A stretch of DNA of 64,000 nucleotides, taken from contig NC_087068.1 of the NCBI RefSeq assembly GCF_963678635.1, positions 58,203,896-58,267,895 of the forward strand, in the 5' to 3' direction. The notes beneath the pieces are model-generated. The model made no database searches, was not told the origin of the DNA, and saw only the letters and a list, made by a program, of their open reading frames with translations. Below are positions 24,601-34,115 of this stretch, one piece after another; the stretch's first letter is position 1; each line of letters begins with the position of its first letter. A program made the translations under genes and the position numbers. The DNA is from Symsagittifera roscoffensis (taxonomy: Eukaryota > Xenacoelomorpha > Acoela > Convolutidae).

Positions 24601-25400
24601 TCACTGTTCATTCTCTGCGTGATCCATCTGTCTGAACCAGAGATCATTAGCCACCTGTTGTACTAACAGATGATCGTCATCTACCCCTGGTCTTAGCTTC
24701 AGTAACCTCGCGAAGTTGGACAGCTCCAACCCCAGAACCTCATCCAACACCAACCGCGTTGTGCTACAATCTTTGAGTCTCTGAATGGCATTAGAAATGT
24801 CAGCCCAAACGGCAGGAAGCTCAGATCGGGATGGGTAATAGTTTTTGGGGTCCACTATTCTGTTCGGGGCAGGAATTATTACGTTGAACCGTCCCTCTGC
24901 TATCGTTGTGACCATCGTGTACACAAACTGAAGGGGTTCTGGCAATGCAGCGTACCCAGGTGACAACACAAAAAACCACCTTCACTACATTTTGAGTGAA
25001 ACGTTGTTTTGCTGCTGCTTCTACCTCATTCATCGCCGTGAGCAATGTCATTATCGCCTCTCCTATGACCTCGTTGCTCGGGATCGAGCCATCCGTCAGA
25101 CGATACAACAAACCCCTGCTTTGCGGATGATCATTCGAGCCTGCAATCACTATCACCTGCGGCTCCATGCTGACCACCCTTCGCACACTTATCATCATGC
25201 CCACTGACTGTCCCCAGTCCAACTTGGGCGCCGTCAAGAAAATTACATCAGGCCAGAAGAGAGAACGGGGCGTGTATAGATAATCCGAACTGGCCACTAT
25301 CAGGTAATTGGCAGCTTTCATGTCCAAGGGATCATAGGCGGCAAATAGTCCGTCACCAACTGGGGCCTTCAGTTCCCCGTATCTCCTGTCATCCCCATCC
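24601..25400 (-). pseudogene. Second SGNH-like domain, giant ORF
   Basis: After a low-complexity linker the frame reads ANYLIVASSDYLYTPRSLFW, then PQVIVIAGSNDHPQSRGLL (GSND in the place of the GTND block III). After a T6-tract frame change at about 24,965 it reads FVLSPGYAALPEPL. The strand-loop pattern resembles an SGNH core, but no GDS block I is present, so it may be a non-catalytic duplicate. TGA at 24,601-24,603 ends the segment, and translation could resume in frame. Confidence 0.45.
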
Positions 25401-26199
25401 ACTGTGGTCGCTCGGGGGTAGTCTCTTGAATATTCGCCAGGCGTCTGACCAGGTGGTTTAGCAAACTGTCTGTACATCTTGTGATGCTTGTTGTTAGGCT
25501 TGTTGTCTATCAGAAACTTGCCCTTACGAGCAGGTGGCGTTAGTTCCCTGGCCCTTCGGCGGACGTCCGTAAGGGATCGGGTATTCAGAGGTCCAAAGGT
25601 ATTGTCCTGAGGCAATCCATTCAGGTCTGCGTGCCGGAGCGTAGTCGTGGAGCTGAACTGCTCCTGCTCTGCTAACAGCCAATCCACGCCCGTTATCCGA
25701 TATAATCGCGACACTGTGGGACCTTCTCCGCCGATCATTCTCATTACGTCCTCCCGACACGTCAATGTGTTCATGTTCAACTTCGTTGACATGTCCGTCT
25801 TGTATTGTCCCCAATGACTAGGGTCTGGGCGGTTCCAAAGCAGCACGCTGCCCGGTTCAAATGCCTCCGTCGGCACGGCGCTCGTCGATGGTCCTGCTGT
25901 CGAAGCAGTGTTTGCCGTAGCGGGCGGATCACTCCTCCTAGACACGGTCTGGGAGTTATTCCTGTTCTGATCAACCGATCTCCCAAGTCGGCTTTCCAGC
26001 GGTTGTGTTCTGGGAGGAGGGGCAGTCCCTAGCCTCTCTCTTACGTTTGAGCTCGGAGCTACGGGTGCAGCTGTAGCCGTCTCCGTTGCCAGGGGCCCTA
26101 GGCGGTTGGCAAGGGATTCGGGCGCGCTTCCCCTTATTCTACCTCCTCCAGTAGAACTGGTCGCCCTCAACTCCTGCTCCATTTCCCTCAACTGCGTCT

Positions 26200-26979
26200 G
26201 AAATGCGTCATTGATCCAGTGTCTCCCCTGTTGGGTATTGAAATGTATTCCATCTCTGGTTAGCGCGATGTGATCAATCATGCGCAACATGTTCTCGAGA
26301 TCCAAGAGTCGGAGCTCGCCAGGGTTATTTCTCATCAGACTGCGGGTCATTTCGTTCCACCGGGTCACATGGCCATTCATAAAATCTGCCACTAAAGTGC
26401 CCACCATCGAGTTCTGTGGTATCGTACACAGCACCACAATCCTGGGCCTGTACTTCTCCTGTAGTTCGTTCAGGAGGCAGACCAATAGAGGTTCCCACTT
26501 GTTCTCTGGAGTCACTGGGTCCCTCGAGACGTCGTTGGTCCCACCATTATCACCAGCGTGTCCAGGTAATCTTCGCTCTGGAACTCCATCATCTTGATGA
26601 CCTGAGCCACTGAGGCTCCTCCAAAGGACAGAGCGGTGGTCTGACCATAGACGAAGATCTCATTCAGATCCCTCACCAAACTGTCTCCTATGCTCAAGTG
26701 GCGATTCCCTGGGGGAATTACTTGGTCGCTCGTAGCGGGGTTCAAGCTCATATCATTTAGGCAGGCTCGAGGATGCTCCGCGGCCACTTGTGGGAACTGG
26801 TGACGTGCCATCAGATTCTTTCTAATGTCTACCACACGAGACTTTTGAAAAACTCCCCCATGCGCAGTCCCCGAGGACGCTACCGTTCGGGGTGCTCGCT
26901 CCGAAGTATTGGATGAGTGATCACGACGTTGGGAAGGGACGATCCTACCCTGTCCGTCCAGTGGTTCTGTTAATCTCAT
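26200..26979 (-). pseudogene. SGNH/GDSL-type hydrolase domain in the giant ORF
   Basis: All four SGNH blocks are visible. Block I: LSIGDSLVRDL (Ser about residue 100 of the frame starting at 26,979). Block II: ALSFGGASVAQV (Gly). Block III: the bases at 26,530-26,550 encode GTND in the frame next to IMVG, so a one-base change separates them. Block V: LTRDGIHFNTQQG (Asp88 and His91 of the next frame, about 26,245). This family hydrolyses esters, acting on lipids or acyl groups. An SGNH esterase is known in ORF1 of CR1-type LINEs; its place in a gypsy-type element is unusual to me. The frameshift inside block III would prevent activity. Confidence 0.75.
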
Positions 26980-27862
26980 CCATGGTTGCTCTGACCACTT
27001 GATTGAATGATTCCTGGAACTGGGGAGCGAGATAAGTGTCAGAAGGGTCTGGCATCGTGTTTCTTGGATTGGGAGCAGGCTGTTGTGCCTGCTGAGGAGC
27101 CTCGGGCCCTCTTGGTGTACACAGCTTCTGTACTCTTGTCCTGGGGCCTGTGTCCCTGGACCCTTCCGAGGACTTCATCGTCTCCAGAACCTCCTGTGAC
27201 ACTTGGCTCACCTTTGCCATATACAAATCCTTCAGGTGCTTTATCTCATCCTCCTTGTAGGCCACCTGCAGGTCCTCATACTTCTGTTTTCATTCGTCTC
27301 TTTCTCGAGCTATCGCCCTATACTCCTGGAGTTTGGCACACAGCTCGCTCTGATCTCTCTTTTTTTTCTCCAACGTCTCAATCGTCTCCGACGTCTGTAT
27401 CTCTATTTCGTTGACCCTCACTCTCTTGGAAGGAGGAGCAGCTGTTGGAGAGTCGACTGAATGTGACGGGCCTGGCCCATCACGTAGTCTTTTTGCTCCG
27501 ATAAGTGGCTGCGCAGGTTGGGTCGGCAAGGGCATCTCAACTAGCCGGTGGTTCCTCTGTTCACCTAATCCTGGCTCACGAGCCATGTCGTGGCCAGACA
27601 TTTCTCCACGCCGCCATCTCATCAGTCGGTTTCGACCTCTCTCGGCGGCCCCGGACTCACCGTAGGCCAACATTAACACTACTTCAGTAGGGCGATTCCC
27701 TCGACCCTCTCGTCCTAACGCATTGAGGAGCGCGACCATAAACATCGCCAGCCCCGGGTCTTCTCGTGTGAAATCACAATCGATCAGCCGCTGATAGATC
27801 TCGTCTAGAGTCGCTCCTAGACTCGCTGACAGGAATTCCATTATTTCATTCGTGTCTGCCAT
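26945..27862 (-). pseudogene. Giant ORF, N-terminal region with coiled coil
   Basis: Start MADTNEIMEFLSASLGATLD at 27,862. About 100 residues with helical character, then a Pro/Ser-rich stretch containing the basic PPSKRVRVNE (possible nuclear signal), then a Glu/Lys/Arg-rich segment (ETLEKKKRDQSELCAKLQEY) typical of a coiled coil. TGA at 27,290-27,292, then the frame continues (KQKYEDLQVAYKEDEIKHL) to 26,945. Another helix-rich stretch with MDEINRTTG follows before a frame change. Confidence 0.6.
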
Positions 27863-28333
27863 TTCTTATCGTGTTGATTCTTGTTTCGTGAAGTTTCTTC
27901 TGGTTCGTTTTGATTCAATGAACTCAATAAACAATTTCTGATCAATCAAGATCTAAAACAAACAATTCGCGACTTACAACCGTCATTTTTTTTTGATAAA
28001 ACATCATACAGATCTTTAATACTCTTCATTGAAATTCTCTTCTCAATTCTGATTTAAAAGTTTAGCACCAATGTGGATCGTCCACCTGCATCTTTGCCAA
28101 GGTAGCACAAATGAGCGCTGTCACCTTGACCACCTGGAGTGTTCTAGGTCTTTTATGACGCAAAACATAAAACATATCATAACAATAACATAACACTAGA
28201 ACGTCACACATCTACACTATCACATACAAACATAAAACTTAACCCTAACCTAAAACTTAATCCTAATCTAAAACTTGACCCTAATTTCTATCAAGTGAAC
28301 TTAATAAAAACCACTTTTCGCCGAATGCAATTC
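27863..28333. other. Intergenic gap of the LTR element with a short tandem
   Basis: 471 bp between the two long frames, probably the leader of the giant ORF. At 28,233-28,287 an 18-bp unit (aaaacttaaccctaacct and variants) is repeated three times. It looks like degenerate telomere repeat but is too short and diverged to be one. Confidence 0.6.
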
Positions 28334-28800
28334 CTAGCATATGCTCAGATGATATTTTTTATGTAAGTAAACCTCTATGTCAGTGTCTGAAAATATCACA
28401 TGTACAAGGATGTACAATTCTCTCGGATGTAGCTTTCCTCTATTGGGATCACAGACCGGCAACGAGAGAGGGGTCACTCCTCTCTCAACCAGAAAATCCC
28501 TAAGTCGAGTCCAGGCCAATACCAATCTCTCTGGATTTACGTGTTGTCTATCAGTAGCCTTCGTGACCAGGAAGCGAAAACACTTCCCTGGTATCTGTGA
28601 TGCAACAGGGGCAGCGCTATCATCCCTCCTACACCAGGCCTCTGTTTCCATAAAAACTCGATATTCTTATACTCTCTCTTAAAGTCAGCTGCTAGTGCTG
28701 TTTTGAAGCTTACATCCGCGGTTATCGCTATAGCGCATGTACGTTCTGTGAGTATGAAATCGCTGTCCGTTACGACAATGTTCCTTGAATAATGGTTCGG
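28334..28800 (-). pseudogene. Macrodomain-like (ADP-ribose-binding) C-terminus of the Pol polyprotein
   Basis: Two frames cover one domain. First (28,800-28,620): RNIVVTDSDFIL, CAIAITADVSFKTALAADFK, then GVGGMIALP. Second (28,600-28,334): FRFLVTKATDRQHVNPERL, LRDFLVERGVTPLSLPV, LVHVIFSDTDIEVYLHKKY. Order and pattern match the TARG1/Poa1 class of macrodomains (Ala/Gly-rich loop before an FK-K/R-Y helix, then a FLVTK strand, a helix, a V-x-x-LSLP strand, and a last D-I-x-V-Y strand). The Gly-Ala-Gly loop is altered and the Asp expected after LSLP is not aligned, so catalysis is doubtful even without the frame break near 28,610. Confidence 0.55.
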
Positions 28801-30008
28801 TAGATCAAAATAAGATTCAAAAATTCGTCCGAAAGCTGGTTTTTTTTAGCATTCTCGCCTTCCGTCTCTAGATCTCCGGTTTCTCTTGCCGATTTGATTT
28901 TTTTTACGATCAGGTTTTCGGTGTGGGTGAGTCCTACCCCCACTCCCCGGACAAAAATATCCATCGACGTCCCCGTCGATCGCCCAAAGTCAAGCAGATC
29001 GAGGTTGGATTGCGGAACACCTAAAGGTCCATCTGGGGCGACCCAGTTGGACTCGGTATTGTCATGAATGACGTATTTGATGCCGTCTCTATCGACGTCC
29101 TGAATCGTCAGGATTGTCTCTCTTGGATCTGTCGGCAGATCATGGAGCCATTCGAGCACCCGCAAGTTTGTTAGTTCTTGCTCATGAGTCTGTTCCGCTT
29201 CTGGTTCGAACTCCACTTCCGGTTCTGATCGATCGTCGATCCAGTCTTGATCCATGTCATTCACCAAGTCGATTTCTTCTTGCACCTTCACTTCGTCCAG
29301 TCCTACCAGCGAGTCCATCATATCTTTTACAACTATCCTGTCTACGACGAAATCCTCTCCGTACGGATTGTATTTCCTCTTGTTTTTTCCTCTCTTGCTC
29401 TGGAGTGTTTCCATGGTGAGAGGAAAGTCAGGTTGTATTCCTTTGTCAATTTCAGTTTGTTCCGGGCAGTCCCAGTCTTCCGCGGCATATGGTAGAGTTT
29501 CATCGTCCACCTCTACTCGCTCGGTCAACTCCAGATCCAGTGGTAGGTCACAATCGTCCACCACCTCATTCCCGTCGTTTTTGTCGCGAGTACCCTTTTC
29601 ATTCACCTCACAAGCAGGATCTACTATCAAATAGTCTCCATCTTGCATGTCCGCTGGGATGCACCAGTCCTCTGACGAGGCATTGTGTGGCTTGATGTTT
29701 TCGTGATGAGCTGCTCTTCCTGTGCTCAATCGATAAAAACGACCTCATTGGTGCACCTCTGTTATCTGAAATGGACCACGCCATTTCTTTAATAATTTCT
29801 TGATTCCTTTTGGTGGAACCATTTCCTGGAACACCCAGACATAATCGCCAACTGAGTAAGCTTTTGCATCGGCTGTCCTTTTATCAAACCTCGTTTTTTG
29901 TCTAATTTTGCGCCTGTTGAGAGTTCCACCTGTATAAGTCATTGAGGTCCTGCTGTCTTCTAATGACATCCCGGACGTACGTTTACGGTGCTGTTCTCTT
30001 CCCTTCAT
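28770..30008 (-). pseudogene. Integrase C-terminal (GPY/F-like) region and acidic linker
   Basis: From 30,008: KAYSVGDYVWVFQEM, then LLKKWRGPFQITEVH, the GPY/F module found at the end of Ty3/gypsy integrases. TGA at 29,745-29,747, after which the same frame continues (GRFYRLSTG, AAHHENIKPH) into a very acidic linker of about 280 residues. It ends at 28,770 after a frame change towards the macrodomain-like part. A one-base change in a GGG run near 29,997 separates it from the catalytic core. Confidence 0.75.
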
Positions 30009-31269
30009 ACTCAGGGTAGAAAAACGTCAACGGAAGCGCTTTTTCGTAACCCGTTAGCATCATGTGCGGACTTATTCCCGTGGTGGAATGCTCCGTGCTG
30101 TTATAAGCACCCATCACTTGCGGCAAGTGCTTGTCCCAGTCATCCATGTAGCGTGAGCAATAGACTCTCAACATGGATACCAGTGTGCGATTCTGCCTCT
30201 CGACTAGGCCATTCGTTTGCTGGTGATAAGTGGTCGAGTGGGCCTGTGCTACCTGCGACCTTTTCATTAACTCCTTCGTGAGATCACCCACAAATGCTTT
30301 GCCATTGTCCGATTGAAATGTGATGGGGCAGCCATGCCTCGCTTTCCACACATTTATCAAATGATCACATGTTTCTTCCGCCGATGCTGTCATGCAGGGT
30401 GCTGCCTCCGCATATTTCGTAAAATGGTCGATCATTACCAGCACCTGATTATAGCCCGTTGCTGTCATGCAGATCTTCTGATGATCAATTTGCACCACCT
30501 CGTTAAATCCCGACGACTCTATTGACTGTAGGGGGCACCTTAGTTTCCTGGGATCCTTCGCCTGTTGACATGACAGGCATGCGGCGATCCACTTCTCACA
30601 AGCCTTCTTTAATAGCGGCCATTCGAATCGTTTCTGTATCTTATTGTATACTTTGTCCACGCCTTGATGGCCCATCTGATCATGTGAACGAAAGAGCAAT
30701 TCGGTCTGGTACAACTGTGGTAACACTCTCGAATTGTATTTATAGAGGACCTTATCCTCTTCTTTTCGTTTAAAGGCTACAATTCCGTCCTTGTTCAGAT
30801 ACAACAGGTCTATTCTCTTCAGATAGAATTGCTTTAAGATCTTATAGCTGTCTTCTTCCAAGTCTCCCTTGTCTGGTGCTCTATTCTCGATCGATTTCTT
30901 CAGACTGCTCGTAATTCTATCATTTCGTTGAGCCCTTAGGAGATCCGACAGCCTGTACCTGGCTTTCAAATATGTTTTTACCACGTTCATTTGCCCACTC
31001 ATTATTTCCCGAGCATGAGCATCGTCCATCAACTTAACACACCATATCTTCTTCAAGGATCTGGCTTCCTGAACCAATGGCTCCAGATTAATACGGACGA
31101 CTGTACCGTGTGGTAGTAATCTGGTGGGGCGTTTCGAAAATGCTCTCAGCTCGAGCTCATCCGCGGCATTATCTACCACAGTGCCCTCATCATCTGAGGT
31201 GTACCTGTCCCTGTCTGGATCTTGATGCATTTCTCGGTCCAGCCCGCGCTGCTTCCAGTCTACCAACAA
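29983..31269 (-). CDS. int: Retroviral-type integrase, zinc and catalytic domains
   Basis: 428 codons. After an acidic linker (residues 1-45), the HHCC zinc domain is seen as H196-x4-H201 and C231-x2-C234 (SHDQMGHQG, ACLSCQQAK). The catalytic triad is complete: D262 (VVQIDHQK), D321 (FQSDNGKAF), E357 (TNGLVERQN). The second Asp and the Glu are 35 residues apart, the DDX35E spacing of retroviral and gypsy integrases. It would insert cDNA into host DNA as part of the Pol polyprotein. The domain is intact; the flanking frames are not, so it is not made as part of a full polyprotein. Confidence 0.9.
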   Translation of the reverse strand: MLVDWKQRGLDREMHQDPDRDRYTSDDEGTVVDNAADELELRAFSKRPTRLLPHGTVVRINLEPLVQEARSLKKIWCVKLMDDAHAREIMSGQMNVVKTYLKARYRLSDLLRAQRNDRITSSLKKSIENRAPDKGDLEEDSYKILKQFYLKRIDLLYLNKDGIVAFKRKEEDKVLYKYNSRVLPQLYQTELLFRSHDQMGHQGVDKVYNKIQKRFEWPLLKKACEKWIAACLSCQQAKDPRKLRCPLQSIESSGFNEVVQIDHQKICMTATGYNQVLVMIDHFTKYAEAAPCMTASAEETCDHLINVWKARHGCPITFQSDNGKAFVGDLTKELMKRSQVAQAHSTTYHQQTNGLVERQNRTLVSMLRVYCSRYMDDWDKHLPQVMGAYNSTEHSTTGISPHMMLTGYEKALPLTFFYPEYEGKRTAP

Positions 31270-31975
31270 GGAGTGGATCGCGATCTCCGATATATCGGAA
31301 TTGGAAGTTGTTTCAGATGTGTTATCCCAGGACTGGGGCCTCGAGTCATCACTTGAGCCGACTGACTCTCCAACATCATATTACAAGTTGTCTGCGATGT
31401 TTCTCGACTCCCCGGACAAAAATCTGTCCCTCGATTGTCTAAACAACCTCTCCCCGGACAATTCGTCCTGTACGGGCTCGAAGGTATCAGACTCCCTGTA
31501 CATTGTCTCGTCCCAGGTCGAACAATCTGAGCTCGGCTCGTATTCCTCTCTTGCACTAAATTACAGCAACCTATGTCAGCCTTATGTTTAGAAAAAACGT
31601 CCGCATTCCGACTTAACACCGCCCTAAGCGAATCTAGTTCCTTGTCCGATATTTCACCCCTCAGGTGCTCTTTTTCTGATAGGACCGATTTATTTGCCGC
31701 TAATTCTGTCTCTGTCGGTCTCTCTGGAAAGTTCGAACAACTAGACAACCCACATCTGTCTCCGATTTCATTGAAAACAACTTCCTGGAAGATTTCAATT
31801 CAATTACTCTCTTCAATATACATTCTTGGTTAGCATGCCAAGGATATTTGAATACATCAAATTTTTTCACGTTCTCCGTACTCTGAAAGTCTGTGTTAAG
31901 AGGCAAAGCATAGCCAAGTTTCTTTCCCCTCTGTATTTTCACTGTTGTTGTTTCTGAGTTCAATAACACACTCAC
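31260..31975 (-). pseudogene. Pol connector with the RT and RNase H deleted
   Basis: From 31,975: LLNSETTTVKIQRGKKLGYA, then (one frame over, from 31,748) LRAVLSRNADVFSKHKADIG, which is the usual lead-in to a gypsy RT. Instead of an RT core, the sequence runs within about 15 codons into an acidic linker that continues to the integrase. No YxDD, LPQG or RNase H motif exists on either strand in 31.2-32.1 kb. A fragment of 1.5-2 kb is therefore missing. Two copies of ttgtccggggag, 42 bp apart, lie in the linker next to the deletion. Confidence 0.8.
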
Positions 31976-32123
31976 ACACAGTCCGCTCTGAGTGAGCGAA
32001 AAGCTTCTTCTAAAATAGCCGAGCTTTTACTGTTTGGATTTGGTACCCGACACACTTGTCTGTCATTGCTGAGTTCATTCAAGTTCCTCATCCTAAACGC
32101 CGCTATTACGGCTTGGTTTGTTT

Positions 32124-32813
32124 TCAATCTAACTTTTCGATCCAAAAAATCGGCACCTTGGCCTGGTTAATTAAGATTTTATTAAGATGTTTATTTTCAG
32201 ACTTTCTCTGAGGATCCTTGATTCTAATCAACCCGTCATTGAGATCGATCGTGACCTCAAAATTGCAGACGAAGTCCCTCCCTAGGATGAACTGATCGGA
32301 TTCATCCAAATTCTCCACTACCAGGAAGCTCATCCAAAGATGTCTTCCTCCAAGCTGCAGTGAAATGATCGGGGTTTGTCCAGTCACATAGATCGCTCCC
32401 TGATTGGCAGCTGCCAACCTGATGTTTGTCGGTATGAGATCCGATCTCTCGAAACCCATGTCGGTCAAGGTTTTGACTGGCATGACACTGACTACTGCTC
32501 CCGTGTCTAGTAGTCCCTTTACTGAAAGTTGTCTGCCTTGCACGTCCAGCACATGTGCAGCCAGATCAGCCTCGCAACCTATGTGCACCGCATCCTCTTC
32601 GAGCATGGCATTGTTTCCGATTCGTCTAACCTTCAGCTCCTCTTGGCCAATGTATATCCTGCCAACCTGATCACTCGCATCAGTTACATGAGCTTTCGTG
32701 TAGATATTGATGCCATCCACATTCATTAGAATCGGGTATCGGCCATGGACTTCGATGTAATGTCCATCCGCTTTCATCAGCCTCGGACCTCCTGTCGTGA
32801 GCAGCGCTCGCAC
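32124..32813 (-). CDS. Aspartic protease of the LTR element
   Basis: 229 codons. LLDTGAVVSVMP (D103-T-G) is the active-site loop of a retropepsin, followed by the flap region (AAANQGAIYVTG) and the second conserved strand QFILGRDFVCNF (residues 174-185, ILGRD). It cuts Gag-Pol during particle maturation and works as a dimer. The same frame extends upstream to 33,398 across a single TAA (32,850-32,852). Confidence 0.85.
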   Translation of the reverse strand: MRALLTTGGPRLMKADGHYIEVHGRYPILMNVDGINIYTKAHVTDASDQVGRIYIGQEELKVRRIGNNAMLEEDAVHIGCEADLAAHVLDVQGRQLSVKGLLDTGAVVSVMPVKTLTDMGFERSDLIPTNIRLAAANQGAIYVTGQTPIISLQLGGRHLWMSFLVVENLDESDQFILGRDFVCNFEVTIDLNDGLIRIKDPQRKSENKHLNKILINQAKVPIFWIEKLD

Positions 32814-32849
32814 TGCCCTGGAGTCCAGTTTGAGATCTTTCTCCCTCAG

Positions 32850-33398
32850 TTAGTCTGCATAAATGTCCAGGTGGACTAGTGTAATCTCGGATGGCTCACT
32901 CAAGTTCTTGACCACCTGGTGTCCTGCAACCGAGATGATGGACATTATCTTCGTCCCTTCCGTCGTCCCTCCATCAGTTCTACCAGATATAGCGTTCAGT
33001 TTTAGTCCCAGCTTGCTGGGTTCCTCTTTGTCCTCCTTGTCCGTCGCTTTAACCAGAATATTAAAGTTTTCTCGAAGAATCGTGCTCTCCAGTTCCGACC
33101 TTACCCATTGCTCCACTTCTTTTGTGGCCAGCTCCTGTTTGACATTTTGCAACGATGTCCTGGCGGCCAGACCGTAATCCACCTTGAGTGGGCTAGCCGA
33201 CTCTGCCTCCAGGTTTGAGGCTACCACCTCGTCAGGCAATGTCTTCACCTTCTTAGTTGTAAAGGTGCTCGGTGTCGTTCTTTTCTCCGAGACTCGGCCT
33301 CGTTCATTAGACGTGCTCAACTGGCCTTGACACCCGAAAGTGCCTCTTCGAGGCGGGGATGTTTCGCGTCCGCCACGGCATCCCAAAATTGAGTACAA
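32850..33398 (-). pseudogene. Linker between nucleocapsid and protease
   Basis: 182 codons, Lys/Glu-rich, low complexity at first, then IMSIISVAGHQVVKNL. In frame with the protease but for one TAA at 32,850. Entered from the nucleocapsid frame by a frame change around 33,260. No domain recognised. Confidence 0.55.
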
Positions 33399-33610
33399 TC
33401 CGACTTGAAGTGTCCTTCCAAATTACAAAAGAAGCACCTCGGACCATATTTCACGATGAGCCCTCTAACGTACTCTTCGTGATCCTCGTCGGTCGCGTCG
33501 ACGTCGTCGAGAAAGTAGCCTATTGCCTTCATGTTCTGTTTGTATGCAGAACACGCGGAAACGTGATGGTCCATCGAACCACAATTCGCACACGACCTCC
33601 TCTTATCCAT
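33317..33610 (-). pseudogene. gag: Gag nucleocapsid, two zinc knuckles
   Basis: MDKRRSCANCGSMDHHVSAC gives the first knuckle (C-x2-C-x4-H-x4-C), and CFFCNLEGHFKSDC the second (C-x2-C-x4-H-x4-C). The pair binds genomic RNA. Spacing and linker (GYFLDDVDATDEDHEE) resemble nematode gypsy Gag proteins, one reason for the host guess. TGA at 33,317-33,319, after which the frame stays open. Confidence 0.8.
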
Positions 33611-34115
33611 GTCAGTGCTCGTCCCGCTGTAGTTACCATAATTGCTGTAACGGTTTGCGCCCTCGGTTTTATGAGTAAATATTCGCGTGACTTCATACTC
33701 AAATCATCGGGCGTGGGTACCTGATCAAGTGACAGGGTGAAGTGCGTGGCCAACATTCTTTTCAACTCCTCACTTTTTACTCCGTCCATAAACTTCGAGG
33801 CAATCGCCAAGTTTCGCTCAGATATTCTCTCGTCGGGTTTGCTTCTCCTAAGCAATTCAAGGTCGTCCAAAAATTTGTCTATGGACTCATCGTCCCTTTG
33901 ACGCCTCTTCTCGAACTTCACCATAGCCTGGTGTCCTTGTACTCCAGAGTCGAAACGATTCAGCTGTCAAATATCTTACGAGCGCTGTCCCGTTCGTTGG
34001 CCCTCTTCGCCATTACACAATTCAGTGCAGTACCCTCCAGGTTGCTGGTCAGCGCGCTGCAGCTTGTTTCTTGGAGAGACTCTCTTCCTCGAAGTGCAAC
34101 TTCATCACTTCTATT
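33529..34115 (-). pseudogene. gag: Gag capsid region (retrotransposon Gag family)
   Basis: KFEKRRQRDDESIDKFLDDL then ERNLAIASKFMDGVKSEEL matches the helical capsid segment of Ty3/gypsy Gag. Upstream, in a frame offset by one base near 33,965, the homology goes on (ALNCVMAKRANERDSARKIF). Forms the particle shell. Confidence 0.7.

Larger units (their letters stand above)
19491..27862 (-). pseudogene. Giant second ORF (about 2,790 codons), broken
   Basis: Eleven open segments follow one another on the minus strand with almost no gaps. Four joins are single in-frame TGA codons (27,290; 24,601; 23,656; 22,098) and the rest are one-base-type frame changes (about 26,960, 26,530, 24,960, 22,400, 21,015, 20,565). 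This reads as one long gene that has recently decayed, or that carries sequencing errors. It starts at MADTNEIMEFL (27,862) after a 0.47 kb gap from the Gag-Pol frame, the place of an env gene in retroviruses. I see no signal peptide or membrane anchor, so I do not call it Env. Domains are listed separately. Confidence 0.8.

Noticed and set aside
28233-28287. Telomere repeats
   Set aside because: Only three 18-bp units with one ccctaa each, inside the LTR element.
29254-29634. 126-codon Ser-rich + strand frame
   Set aside because: Complement of the Glu/Asp-rich linker after the integrase; Ser runs are the reverse reading of acidic codons.
28770-29729. Envelope glycoprotein
   Set aside because: Position after the integrase suggested Env, but there is no signal peptide, membrane anchor or cleavage site, and the frame continues the integrase tail.
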